A DNA stretch of 64,000 nucleotides from Pyrocephalus nanus (GCA_038380795.1 CM076261.1:93642418-93706417), one strand, 5' to 3'; shown: positions 45,401 through 57,816, numbered from the stretch's first letter. Program-made: numbers and translations. Notes: generated from the letters alone by a model not told the origin.

Positions 45401-48400
45401 GCAGAGTGGCTGGGTGGGTACCATGAGGGGTGGCATAAAGTTTGGTTTAGAGCATAATGATCAGTGTGATACTTAGGAAAGACAGTCAGGTCTCCCCATA
45501 CCTCCTCCCTGCCAGCCCTCACACACACACCACGTCCCTCTTTGCAGTGTCTTTGATGGGCAGTGTGGTTTGTCCTAGGATGAGAAAACCAGGTGGGAAT
45601 TGCAGGAGGAACTGCCTGGATGCTTCCATCATTAATGCATTACAGAGATGGGGGGAGCTGAGGTGTTGGTGCACATCAGCCTGCAAAAGGGTACAAAGTG
45701 CTGCTGGAGACTGGGCTGACTGGACAAACTGGTCTCCCAAGGTTGCAGGCAGTTTGTGGGTGGGTCCTCCCCCTGGCAGGGGTGCCTACAGGGTACATCC
45801 AGCCTGAAGATGAGGTGAGCAAAAGGCACTAAAATTTAGTCAAATATGGAAATAAAATCTTAGAGCAGCTCCCTAGATGCTTTATAATTGTGAATTCTGC
45901 AAGGCCAAAGACTGTAAACCTGTATGTTTCTGGCTGAACTTGCTTGTATTATAACCCTTTAGATGCTATAATCCATTCTAACAAATGATAAAGTTGTTAT
46001 TTAGGTATTGTACTGGCAATATTTAGATGTTGTATTAGGAATAAATCTAATCATAATCATCCACATAAATCACTGTCCTACTTCTCCCACCTGGCTGAGA
46101 TCCTTACCTTGACTACTCCGCTGCAACCAATCTTCTATTTTTGCATCTGAAAGCCTAAATATGTTTTCACTTCCTATTTTACCAAAAGAAAATTATCTCA
46201 GAGGCCCTCTGATGTGCTCAAAAGCTCTGTCAGTGCTGCTGGAGCTGCTATGACACACTTCATCTTTCAAAGAGTTGGCTGATGGGCACCAGGGCAACAG
46301 CACAATTAAACATAGCAGATTACCTGAAATTACCTGATCAACCAATTAGTGTGAGCAACTAACTGGTGAAGACTTACTTGAAGATTGCAAGGATCATAGG
46401 ACCTCACACAAGTTGAAATCTGACTTTTCTATGGAGCAAATGTTTTCTCTTTTTTGAGATACAGACACTTGAGGCCATGCCATGAAGTCTCGTGTTGACT
46501 TAAGCCTGCTCCAAACAAGTGAGTACAAGCAAAATATGCCATGTTGAGTCCAGTGAAGGTCAGTAGGACCAGAGGCTGTATGGATAAATCCAGAACTGAA
46601 ATAAAATATCTCACTATCCTCTCTGGTGGCTCTAAAGTATCCTGCTTATCCCATTCATTTTTTTCTCATCCCTATTGCTCATGCACTCTCATCTCCATAA
46701 CGCTCAGATATTTTCCCAATGAATAAAAATAATAGAGGGATACAGACATTTTTAATTGCTCTTTGATGGCTCTAAGTTGCTGGAGGAAACTGCTTGGCCC
46801 TTGAAGCAGCTCTAATCACTTCTTTGGGGTGGTACTCAAAGAATCTATCACGGCATATCCATGGGTTCCCCTTCTGGGAGGAGTTCAGACAGGGTTGGTT
46901 TGGGGAAGCTCTGCTCTGACCTTCTGTGATGGATGTTTAGAGAGCTTTGGTCATAGTATTGTTCCATCCAGGCCACAATTCAGGTTGGTAACTTCCTTTG
47001 AAAGTTTGACAGAGAAATATGTTGTTCCACTGGAGTCGTTATTCAGGCAACAAAAATAAGCTTCTAAGGCTGTTTGTTATAAAACAGGAGCTCATTAGGC
47101 AGCAACTGGTTCCTGGGAGAAGCCAGTGTCTCTGACAAGCTTAAGAGGGGCTTAACCCTTGTGCTGTTTGTCAAGGAAAGGCCTAACAAGAGTTTCTGAG
47201 ATCACAGTGAAGCCTCAGGAGGGGGAGGATGTACCCCCACAGATACCCACAGAGCCTTCTCGTTATTATTATCATCTTACTCTGAGAGAAGGAAACTCAC
47301 ACACACAAAGCAGGGCAGGAAAATAAAATGTTGTAAGAGGATCTAGATAAATAAGATTGGACAAATTAGATGTTTTGGAAGCAATAGAGATTGAAAGTGT
47401 CTCTGATGTAAAACAAAAACCAGAATATACAGTTGCATCAATGGCACAAAACATGCCTGAAAAATGGTGCCAGAGCATTTTAAGGGAGAAGATGCCTTTA
47501 TAAAAGCCAGAACTAAAATCTTGGAAAGATTTGTCCTTCTCCTTTCCCGATCTCTCAGTAGAAGAATCTCATAATGAGAAGCAAACCTCAAAGAGCTCTT
47601 GGCTGAGTTATGCCACTGTGGGTCCCTGCAGTAATTAGGACTTTCTAAACTTTCTGAAGTAAGACCCAGCTGCCTTTTCATTTTCTTTTTCTCCTATGCA
47701 GTACCTTTGCTACATGTTCCTAAACTTTTTTTCCACCTTTTTTTCCCGTCAGAAAGCACTGACAAATTCAATGACATAAAATAGGCAGCTGAGTGAAGAC
47801 TGAAGGAGTCAGAGAAATTTAAGGTTTCATTGAGGCAACTTTTCCCCAGTTATTGAGGTACGTGATGATATTTTTGTGCTAGTGAGGCTTCTTCCCTCTC
47901 AGCTTTTCCCACTCAATTTTCCTCACCATTTACTAAATGGCTGTGTTTTCAGTCTTTCTTAAGAAGCAAAGACTTTTATAATGTCAACATTTCTTGATTC
48001 AGTGTAAGTTAAGAGAACCATGGAACAGTTTCCTGGTGAAGAGTTCTTCCTGCTACAAAAAATATTTCATGACAATATTATCCTTGGAGACTGGATATGT
48101 TCATTCTGTAACTTCTCTTCTGTAGGAAAATCTGGATTTTCCAGAGAAGATGCTTATTCAGTGTTTTGGGAGGAGCAGTGAACTGATATTTTTACATTTG
48201 AAATATTACAAGATTTGGTATTGTACAGAAAACCACTGTGGTGTAAAGACAGGTATTATTTTCCTCCTGCACAAAAATATGTATTTCTCTGAGATAACAG
48301 AGTGATTCCTTTCCTGAGCCCATGTTTTTCTGGAGAGCAGCAAGAGAGGAAGGCATTGGAGTCTGGTTTTGAGAACAGGCTCGAGCATTTCCCTCTGTAG

Positions 48401-49559
48401 CTGTACTGACAGCACCATAAAGGCTGGATAATGGGATGATGTTATCTCTGGGGGTACCCAGGGGATGACAGAAGGATGAGAGCTCCTGTATCACTGTCCT
48501 CTGGGGGGTGAACAAAGCCCTACTCCAGAGTTATCAAGAATATTTGGTTTTAGTGAGGACAACAGAAAGAAATATGATTTGCTTTGATTCAGTCTCATGG
48601 TCAAGATTAGAGGCAGGACCTGGCAGAACTCTGTATGAAGTGTCCCCTCACATCCTGACTCTGCTCGCACATCCAGCACCCAACCAAATGTGCAGGAGGA
48701 GGGAAATCTTGCCTTGCTGAGCCTTTTGCCTCCTCAGAGTCAAACCCCTGGGCTGCAAACCACTCCTCCCTCTGAGGTGTTCTGTGAGCAGCAGAGCTCA
48801 GCTTTTGTCAACCCTGTTTCAGACTGTGACAAATTCCTTCCCTGAATCTGTACTCTTTTTAATCTAAATGTCAGGTAGGAAATTAAAGCCCTGCTGAAAC
48901 GGAGTGTATTACCAGCATTTTATTAGATCACAAACAATTTAATAACCAGATAGAGGGAGAAGGTCATTTTGTTGTCAGTCCAACTTATCTCATAAATTAG
49001 GCATCAGGTTTTGCACAAAAGCATCTCTCAGCAAATAAAATTATCTGGTTTGATGAAGGACCTCTGTCCATGGAAAAGAGATAACAGATGAAAGATGGAG
49101 AGCCCTGTAACAAAATTCTTATCCAGGAATGTATGAAAGGGGATGGATTCTTTAAAAATGCTTTTCACATATTTACTCTATTAACAGTAAGTAAACGCCA
49201 AAGCAGCAAAGGACACACCTTCCTGATGGATTCATGTGAAATGCTTTCAAGGTCAGTAAACAGAAGGGTTGGGAGATGAAATGCTGATGATAAATAGGGA
49301 AGCTCTTAGTGACCTCACTGGCTGTAAAGGGAAGGAACCCAGGACATTATCTCTTCACTAGAACTATTTATAGCCCAGAGATTACACTTTCCTGAGCAGG
49401 AGCAGGGCAAAGGGCACTGCAAACCAACATGATTCCAACATGTCACACCACGAATCTCTTTCTGGGATAAGGGAAAGGAGTGATAAGGAAATGGTTTGGC
49501 TAAAGCAAATTTTTTTTTCTGAAAATGTGAATGTCTGATGTTGCTCAGAGGCACAGGGA
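42421..49559. other. Long stretch without recognisable repeats or genes
   Basis: About 7.1 kb in which I recognise no CR1, LTR or long homopolymer, and no exon. A short imperfect GT/AC hairpin lies at 43333-43376 and a CA patch at about 45519-45531. The most GC-rich part is about 45.3-45.8 kb, but it is not a CpG island by eye. Frames reach 119 codons only and none is recognisable. Such a gap in a CR1-rich window may reflect constraint or chance. Confidence 0.45.
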
Positions 49560-49594
49560 TTTTTTTTTTTTTTTTTTTTTTGAGAGAGAGAGAG
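49560..49594. repeat. Poly-T (22) followed by (GA)6
   Basis: T run at 49560-49581 directly followed by GAGAGAGAGAGAG to 49594. A compound microsatellite. Confidence 0.95.
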
Positions 49595-49699
49595 AAAATA
49601 GGAGTATTTTTTATTCTAGTATGATAAAGGCATAAAGACTACTTAGTGAAGAAATGGGAATGCTTAATTGACATCTGCTTTGAGTAGTGGATTTTCACT

Positions 49700-49840
49700 G
49701 CTGGCTGAGAAGCCAACAGTTGGCCCTGCAAGTACCAGTGGGTTTCTAGTGGGGTCCTAGTGCTATTGACCCAGTGTCATCCAATTTTTGAGCCACTAAT
49801 CAATTATAACCTTGGTCCTCACAGCAGTTTATACTGTTAA
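49700..49840 (+). mobile_element. Possible ancient CR1 RT segment
   Basis: TGGGTTTCTAGTGGGGTCCT, AGTGCTATTGACCCAGTGT and CATCCAATTTTTGAGCC follow the order of the CR1 RT region encoding a SGVPQGS..LGP..LFNIF-like stretch, with a small deletion. The alignment is by eye and the sequence strongly decayed. It gains weight from the clearer CR1 segment of the same strand at 50285. About 300 extra bases would have to lie between the two, so the link is uncertain. Confidence 0.35.
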
Positions 49841-50284
49841 AGATTCATGGACTGATGGGGTGAAAAAGACTTGGTAATTTGTTCATAGAATATGGGATCT
49901 CTTACTGTGGGTACCAGTAGTCAAGGACAGGACTTTTATTGCCAAATGCAAAGGGGTGTGCATTCCCAGGACATGGAGTGGTTGGCTATCTCAAAAAGAA
50001 AGGAAAGGTATTTCTCAAGAGAGATTTATGGACCATTCAAGGTTATGATGTTACAGCTGAACATTTCATCCAATGCTTGGATTTATTTGCTGTCTTTGTA
50101 TAGATTATTTTAGCTTTAGTGTCAGCAGGGCTGGAGGCTTCAACAAGATTTTATAAACCTATTGCTGATGAAGAATGTGGTTAACCCAAAGACTTCCAGG
50201 AGGAAAATAAAGATTAGGATAGGGCATGTGCTATGTAGTCTGCATCCATTTGTTGGCAGAGTACATATAAAAATTATTTAAGGC

Positions 50285-51080
50285 CATCAAATGCAAAATC
50301 CTATATGTGGGCAGAACAAATGGAACCCTTACTGACTGGATAGGGAACAAGGTTGATATCATATGATTGGGAAAAAAACCCAAAAAAACCAAAAGCCAAC
50401 AACAAAAACAGCCAAAAAACTGCCAAACCCTACAAAAAGATCATCTGCCCTAGACAAAAACCTGGAACAAAACTGTGTTCCCAATCAGCTAGTGTGGCTA
50501 AAAGATAACACTCCCTGTAGGTCTATTCAAAAAGAGTTCTCTGAGCTGGGATAGACAGAGGATTTTTCCTGGATTCTGTGAAACTGAAGACACTGGGATG
50601 CCAAAAGAGTTCTGGAGGTAAAGGATGTGTAAATCATGGAGAAGCTGCAAGGAAAAGTCATAAGGTATTTCTCCCAAATAGTCTTTAAACAACAGTTGTC
50701 TTAATGCAAAGATGAGCAGAACTGATTTGGTGGTACTGAGCAGAAAACAGAAGACTTCCTAGGAACGTTTAAACCTGTGGAAAAATCCACAACAATTTTC
50801 ACGTCAAACAGGTTCTACAGAAGGATGCAATTCTTTTTATAAATTGAGGAGGATTTGTTCCAGTGGTTAAACCACTACAGAAAGTAATAAAATTTCCATT
50901 TCATGATATCTTTTCAAAAAGTGTACAGCTTTCCTGTGAGGCAACGCTGCAGCTAAACACCCACTTGCTTTTCTGTAGGAGAAACTTGGTAAATAGCTGT
51001 GCACTGTGTGATATGGGAGGTTAGATTATGTTGTCATTGTGCTCTTTCTGGCATTAAAGCCTCTGTATCTAAGAAATCAT
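50285..51080 (+). mobile_element. Ancient CR1-like LINE fragment
   Basis: An old sense CR1 copy. At 50289-50347 one frame reads KCKILYVGRTNGTLTDWIGN, which fits the CR1 ORF2 stretch after the RT core (family: KCKVLH.GR.N...). The 3' end at about 50985-51080 matches an old CR1/L3-like terminus: GGGAGGTTAGATTATGTTG, TTTCTGGCATTAAAGCCTCT and GTATCTAAGAAATC. The body between is too decayed to align by eye, and an A/C-rich stretch (50370-50447) interrupts it. Much older than the other copies here. Confidence 0.58.
50370..50447. repeat. A/C-rich low-complexity stretch
   Basis: Nearly only A and C with occasional G/T (AAAAAAACCCAAAAAAACC, CAACAACAAAAACAGCC). It lies inside the ancient CR1-like fragment and is probably a later expansion. 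Confidence 0.85.
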
Positions 51081-53654
51081 TGTCTGATCCAGGACTACAG
51101 ACTCTGCATCCCACGGAGCGTGGTGCAGCAAAAGGAAACATCCCCTGAAGCTAATCTTGTGTAGAACAATACCTATTCTTCCCTTTGGCAGGAGATCATA
51201 CAGTTTTATTTTCCAGGGTTTACTCACTTTTTCCTTTATTTCTTCCTATTTCTTTTCTTTTAAATTATTTTTTAATTATTTTAATTTATTGCTCTGCTGG
51301 ATGCAGCCTAAAGGATGGGAGATGTTAAGGTGTGTAAGCAGATGAGGAGGGTCTAGGCTGAGTAGTTTGGGGTTAAGCAAACTAAAGAGGTTGTGGGAAA
51401 AATTGGACATAATATGAGAAATCAGAAAGCATCACACCTTACAGAAGGAGAAGCTGATAAAAATTACAGGGAGCATCATGAGGAATGCCCAGGTTTCACA
51501 GGTGGAGTGTTAAGTGAAAGGCAACCAAACTCCATCACGAATTGGAGGGGAATTCTGGGGACCTTTGGGGGCTTCCAAGGCAAGAGTGACTCGATATCCA
51601 CATCAGTAATGTGAAATAAGGTTATATAGGTGTATGAATAGATAGAATATCATTATATAGGTGATGGTATCAGAAATATAAAATTTGAGTGTGTCTTTAG
51701 CAAAACTGCGACAAACGGAGAAACAAAGTGAAGTGTGAGTTTGTTTGGGAGGGCACAAGGGCAGAGAGAAAGAGGGTTTGGGGTGGATTAGGAGGTGAAA
51801 GCAGGGGAGAATGGATGAGGGCAAAGGACTAGTTGCATGGAAGTGGTTTGATACCTCTCCTGGACAAATCCACCATCTGAGCAGTGTCATTTGTCCTGTT
51901 GTCTATCAGAGCTTATTCCTGACTATTTTCCTGTGTGAACATGAACTTGTGGCAACCAGTCAAGGGAGAGATCATTGGTCCACGAGCTGGTTCTGGAGAA
52001 ACCAGGAGGCTGAGAGTGCATGTTTTGTGGGGTTGTTTCAAGGAGATTCAGCTGGGACACCAGGTGTCAGCTTTCATCTGAAATAGAAAATGTGGAGAAC
52101 AAAATCCCATGAAAAAGGGGAATTCCTATATTCTGAGCCTGAATTCAAATGGACTGACAGAAATCCTCATCAGGCTTCCTTACAGTTCTCCTGAGGAAGA
52201 ATTCAAATAAAACCCAGCCCTGGGGTTACATCGAGCTAATTATAACCACAAATAATCTTCAAATCAGATGCCAATATCCAAACCCTGACAATTTTGGAGA
52301 ATTTGAATCCATTAAGCAATTAAGTCATTTCTCTAATTGAAATGCTTCCAAGGTCCATTCTCTGACCTCTCATGATATTGGGAAAGACTGTGCTCTGACC
52401 AGTCCCAAGAGCCACCTAATTAAAGGCTAATCAAATTAATACTGATGAAAGCTTTTTAGTTTGTTCTGGGGCTTTTGGTAGCACGTTAACACAATGCCAG
52501 TAGTGGAGCTGGTTAATCACTGGGACTTGGGGCTGCAGACACTTGATGGAAATGGGAGGCAGAACTTGTGCTGTATTTATAAATTACTCCTTCACTGTTG
52601 CTGACAGATAAATACAGGAAACAATATGGAAAATATGGCCAGATGATATTTAATAAAAGAGCCTTTTCAGAGACCCGAATATCCATTACTGTGCAGGCAA
52701 TAGTTAGCAGGATAAACAACTCAATCCATCTCAATCTGTGCATTTAGGCAGAGCTGTATCCCTGTCGTTATTCACCTGCTCAGATTTATCTTCTTATTTG
52801 CCTTCTTATTGATACATATATCTCTCTCTATCGTGTTTCCAAAGCACTTGGCACCTTGTGATCTGATTGTTCAGCTTCTGGTTTGGGGATCATCCCATGC
52901 AAAAGGAGACAGAGGCTCTGGAAGCAATGGTTGGCAAGAAAAACAGAGATAATTCCCAGAGTTTTTTTAAGCTTAGGATCCACGTGACAAAGGAGGATGT
53001 GAACCCTGGGTCACTGTGTTCTGTCCTTTCTATGGCAGATACTTACAGCACAGAAACCCATCCAAAACTGAGCAAGCAGCAGCAGAAAACTGAAAGTTTG
53101 GGTCCAGAAATCTATGGGGAAGCCTTGCTTTAATAATCAAAACCGTGTCCTGTGCAGTGTCCTCAGGCTGGATCACTGCTATTGTCTGTCTCCATTTTCT
53201 TATAATCTTCTTTGTCTACTTATACATTCATTTACCTGATTGTTTTTTAATCACCTCAGCAATTGCATTCTTTTGTGATGTCATGACTATTTTTCTTTTG
53301 TTTAAATACTCTCTCCCACTAAAGGGACAGCTCTTTACCACACAAGTGCAGCACAAGGAGGAGTTTCTTGCTGTATTTACTTGATTAAACAAGTTGCTTC
53401 AAACATCAGGTGAAGAGGTTTTGCTGTTTGGTGAATGAGATGAGAAGATGAAGCCATCAGGTATCTCATGGGTGTTTCATAGCAGAAAAAACACTGTGTA
53501 CAGTGATGTGAGGGCCTTACTCACTGTGCCTCAATCTGTGCCTCAGTACTGACCTTCAAAGGAACAGCTTTCTGCATTTGTACCTCAAAAGCTAAACCAA
53601 AGGAGGCCTAAATTCTTTATAAAAGGTTTTTCATTCTTATTGCCTGCTGCAACT
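51081..53654. other. Unique sequence; candidate conserved segment at 52.2-52.7 kb
   Basis: About 2.6 kb with no recognised transposon or exon. The part 52200-52740 is AT-rich and repeat-free with several TAATTA-type words and an AACCACA (RUNX-like) word at 52244. It resembles conserved non-coding DNA, but no comparison was possible. Confidence 0.42.
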
Positions 53655-53668
53655 CCCCCCCCCCCCCC
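53655..53668. repeat. Poly-C run (14)
   Basis: Fourteen uninterrupted C residues followed by GGG. Rare among the A/T-dominated homopolymers of this window. It could form an i-motif or, on the other strand, G-rich structures, and it is error-prone in sequencing. Confidence 0.95.
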
Positions 53669-55350
53669 GGGTCTCCCTTTATCACTCAGCCCAGGCAGCA
53701 GATTAATTCTCTGCTAAATGCAAAATCTGATGACATTTTTTCCATAAATCAAGACGCTATCAGGGGATTTACTCCAGAGTAGTAGCTCCAGGCCCTGACT
53801 TTACAAAGATTTCAGTGTAGGAAGGTTTCCAGCAGAAGCTGCCTCTGTCCCCAAAATCTTTCAGTGGCTGGAAGGCAGTGCCAGTGAGATGCTGTGCGTG
53901 GCAGTTGCTCCACAGCTGGTTTTAGGCTGAGAAATGAGAACAGATGGGAGCAGCTGTGGCAGAAACAATCTCCAGGGTGGAAAACTCATGTCTTCTTAGT
54001 GTGAGCTGATGAACTGAAGCTGGTGTTTGTGTCAGATTTTTCTCTCCTTTCTAAGTAGAATCAAGCAGGGCACATTACACACGCAACTTTCCAAGGGAAC
54101 TACTGAAGTACCAAAAACAAGTATATTAAGATGGAGTGATGGATTCAGATGATGTGTTAAATATCATTTCTTTTGGGTAGACTACTAGCATGGACTATGT
54201 GGATTTATCCTCAATCAACTTGAAGCCTCAGCACTACTGTTACTGTCTTATCCTCATCTTTAGAAAGTGGAAACATAGATGCTTTATTGAGCATGATTGT
54301 TCTACCAAAAAGAACCCAGGCTTTCTGAAATATTTTATTTGATAAAACAGAGATGATGGACTAGTTTCCAGTATTTCTAATCTTTGACTATTGTTGCTCT
54401 GAAGAGTAGATTCTCCTCTAGAATTGTTTCAGCAGTTGGGGAATATCATGGTAGCTGCCTCTCTCAACATGAGAAGGGCCACATTTGCAATATTTGCAGT
54501 TCCTGCCCAGGAGAAGCAGAGTGCCCAAGACAAGGAATTCTCCATCCTGGCAATCTGCAGAAGGCAATGAATTCAAGCATAGTTTCAAAATTACATTTTT
54601 GACAGTAAAATGCACCAGTGACCTGCATAAGTCCATCTTACCTCATACAATAGATGCTGCATAGCTGTATCAACCCAGGAGGGCCAAACTGGCAAACTCA
54701 CCATCACAGAGTCCTTGCTTTTTCCTTTCCCCAACAGACACTGATTTCCCACTCTTGCCTGGGTTATGAGGGCTGGAAAACTTGTGAAGAGGCAGAGATG
54801 TACCAAGCAGAAAATAAACCCTGTTTTCTTTTACCTGAGCTGGTGTCCCATGGAGGCATCCTTGGGTTTGGAGGGCTGGGATTCAATTTATTGTTGTCAA
54901 CTGACTGTGTCACTGAGAGTAGACTAGAAAGTCATTTCTAGTGCATATTTCATCCAGGCCACTTAAATATCCTGTCATAGCCACACTGACTCAATATTCT
55001 GACATCACAAGAACACACTGGGTTTCAACTGCCAGTACTACTGAAACAAACCTGAGGAAAAGCAAGAAGAAATATTTGAGGAGGAAGGAGATTTGTGAAT
55101 TTTATTTGAGACCAGCAGCAAATAAACATGCAGATGATGAGCCAGAATGATGTGGAACGGGAATGGAAGCTGGAATTCAACTACCAGAGCAGGTTACATT
55201 TGGTTGCTTCAAGTTCTCACAACTCCTACAACAAGAAAAGCTGAACTGCTGGGAAGCTGCTTGGGCACTATTCTGGGGGGGATTTGTCTAGAAGTGGGAT
55301 TAGTAATGATTTGTCTCATTAAGTTGTGGTGGCCCAGGAGCTGATTTTTG
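53669..55350. other. Unique sequence, nothing recognised
   Basis: About 1.7 kb without a recognised family or exon. Confidence 0.4.
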
Positions 55351-55415
55351 CTATGGTTGAGTGGTTAAAGGGGCCACTGGGCAGTGCCAGGGTGGTCACC
55401 TCTTCAAGCCCTGGA
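55351..55415 (+). repeat. Weak tRNA-like stretch (possible SINE remnant)
   Basis: TGGTTGAGTGGTTAAAGG resembles an A-box (compare TGGCCGAGTGGTTAAGG of type II tRNAs). Some 35 bp further, CTCTTCAAGCCC resembles a B-box. A full cloverleaf is not convincing and no SINE tail is recognised. It could be a tRNA-derived SINE remnant or chance. Confidence 0.27.
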
Positions 55416-56388
55416 TAAACTTCGTTGCAACACGCCCAGCTGTCAAAACTCATGTTCATGAGCCCTGATAGCCCAGTATATTCTGCTGAAGAACAACTGG
55501 TATAAAGGGACCTTAAGGCATATTAGTGTTCAAATACAAATTACAGCAATTTCAGATCTAAGAAGCAAGTGGAGGGTTTAACTCCATCAGAAATATGAAA
55601 GAGAAGGTGCCTGCAGTTATGAAGCATATTTGATTTTTCTTGTTGCTGCAGAAGGATAAATTTTTCTTTCTGGATATACTGAATGCTTTTGAAAATAGAT
55701 GAAGTTAAGGATGGAGGTCAAAAAGAGGGATTTGGTGCCACAAAAGTGAACAAAATCAACCTCCTAAATAAAAAAATTTTTATAAACAAAGAACTAGAAG
55801 AACAGATGCAATAGAATGAGCATTTTCTAGAATATCACTGAAAACACAAGAAAAATGTTTGGAATATGAACCTAAGCGAAAAAAATTACTATTGATTTTA
55901 TGTTTCAGTTATCTCTGACTCATTTGCTCCATTATAGCTTTAAAATAAATACATTAGATGAAAGTCCTATTAGTCCTACTCACACCTATTAGGTGAAAGG
56001 GTTTAATGAATCTTGAGATCAACCAATGTCTGTAACAAGTGTTTTCTTTCAGAACCACTAACATGAGTAAAACTTACAGAAAGAAAGAAGGGAAAATGAG
56101 TTTTGTTAGAGAAACTGGTCAAAGAGCATAAAGCTAACAATGTGGAAATTAAATAAATTAATGGTACGTGGAAATTAAGGCAGTAATACAGGTTCAAATT
56201 GCACTGCCTTCTGCATATGCTGTGAATTACAGTTCTTCAGAGGGATTCAAATGTGTGATACAACACTACTGAGTCAGTGATGGTGAGAGCAAGTGGCTTT
56301 TAGAGATGCTAATGGCAACATCATTGATGGATAGATTCATCTTTAGGATTTCTGTTACTATGCCAAATAAGACAAATCTGTGGATGGC
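55416..56388. other. Unique AT-rich sequence, nothing recognised
   Basis: About 970 bp, AT-rich, no recognised repeat or exon. Confidence 0.4.
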
Positions 56389-56670
56389 CATAGAATCACA
56401 GAATGGTTTGGGTGGGAGAGGATCTTAGGGGTCATCTCATTTCCCTCTCTGCCATGGGCAGGGATACCTTCCACTAGCCCAAGTTGCTCCAAGCCCAGTC
56501 CAACCTGGCCTTGGCCACTTCCAGGGATGGGGCAACCACAGCTTCTCTGGGCAACCTGTGCCAGGGCCTCAACACTCTTACAGTACAGAATTTCTTCCTA
56601 AAATCTAATCTAAACCTACTTTCTTTCAGCTTGAGGCCATTCCCCCTTGTCCTGTCACTACAAGTCCTTG
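56389..56670 (-). mobile_element. CR1 LINE fragment with ORF2 end
   Basis: An antisense CR1 of about 280 bp. The tail is CATAGAATCACAGAATGG. Next come CCTTCCACTAGCCCAAGTTG, CCAGTCCAACCTGGCCTTGG, AGCTTCTCTGGGCAACCTGT and TTCTTCCTAAAATCTAATC. On the - strand [20 protein letters not shown] and [20 protein letters not shown] are readable. It ends soon after the RTRGNGLKL codons. 5'-truncated and inactive. Confidence 0.95.
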
Positions 56671-57143
56671 TGCTTGGCTGCTGACACCAAAAATGGGCCC
56701 AGCTCTTGTGTCGTGTGGCCTTGTCTGCCCAAGGGAACAATCCATCTTTGTGAGCTCTGCTTAATTAGAGTTTGTGACTCCCACTTGAAAAACACCAGTG
56801 AAAACTTTGTTATATGAACTGTCATGGCATAAACTCCCATAACTTTATCAGTCAAGAATTTACAGCTTTGTGACACCCCAGCCTCATCTGAGACTTTTAA
56901 TCACATCCTGGAAAACTTTCAAGGCTTCTTCTTCACAGTGTGTTTCTCTCTCGTGCACCAGTTACTTGGTGGCAAAAAAGGAGGCAGTGACTCTAAAACT
57001 CAGGACTTTTCTGAAAAGCTAATTGATGAGATCTTGTCCCTGAGTGGTCAAAAACTTCTCTTGAGTCAACAACTCAGTCAAGGGCAGGAGTTATGAGCTG
57101 CTGCTTTTCTTGGATTCCTCGAGAAGAATTATAGACCTAAGTT

Positions 57144-57146
<3 letters not shown>
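56671..57146. other. Unique sequence, nothing recognised
   Basis: About 475 bp, no recognised family or exon. Confidence 0.4.

Positions 57147-57190
<44 letters not shown>
57147..57190. repeat. Poly-T run (44)
   Basis: The longest homopolymer in the window, 44 uninterrupted T, followed by AATTTAGGGACAC. On the - strand it would be a poly-A tail, but the sequence before it resembles no gene I know and lacks AATAAA. Length is likely polymorphic and uncertain. Confidence 0.95.
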
Positions 57191-57196
<6 letters not shown>

Positions 57197-57816
57197 GGGA
57201 CACATTGGCCCTGGCTCTCATAACCTTGAATCAGGTGGTGGATGCAAACTGTAAGTTAATGGAAAGAAGCAGAACAAAAAAATAAATAGTACCTAAATTT
57301 TCTAGTCACTGGGGCAGCAGCCATTTGGACTAATCTATAGTACTGAGGAGTCTTTTCCTGTCCCAACTATTGCTGTGATAGATATAAATGATAGAAACTA
57401 AGCTCCTTCTCTGGATTTGTGAGTTATTCCCTGGTAATGTGTTTCTCCTGCTGCCCTCAGAACAAGGATGATTTCATTGTAAATCTGGAATTGAACTAAA
57501 GAAGCAAGGAGTGCATCCATGTGACAAGGGGCATCCCAGTGGCTTGTTTTCTCAGGTTCCTTAAGAGAAAGAAAGATAAGCAAAGAGGATAAAACTGATT
57601 ATTTCCATTCTCATGACATATTAAATTATGTAAAATATTATCAGTCATTGCACGTGGGTTCATTGGGGCAGACAGAACATGCCTGGGACAAATTTTGATA
57701 AAATCTTCAAGAGTCTTCTACCAAAGGAGGCTCATAACACTCCATTTCCTACCTCAACTGAAATACATACATTAAATTAATAGGAGTTAATTCCTATGGT
57801 TTAAAAATAAATTACC
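57191..57816. other. Unique sequence, nothing recognised
   Basis: About 625 bp between two poly-T runs. Nothing recognised. Confidence 0.4.

Noticed and set aside
45540..45600. Short exon-like segment between TTTGCAG and CCAGGTGGG
   Set aside because: Both splice-like words are weak evidence, the encoded peptide is unrecognisable, and no partner exons are visible.
45300..45830. CpG island or promoter in the most GC-rich part
   Set aside because: CpG dinucleotides are few and no TATA or initiator arrangement stands out.
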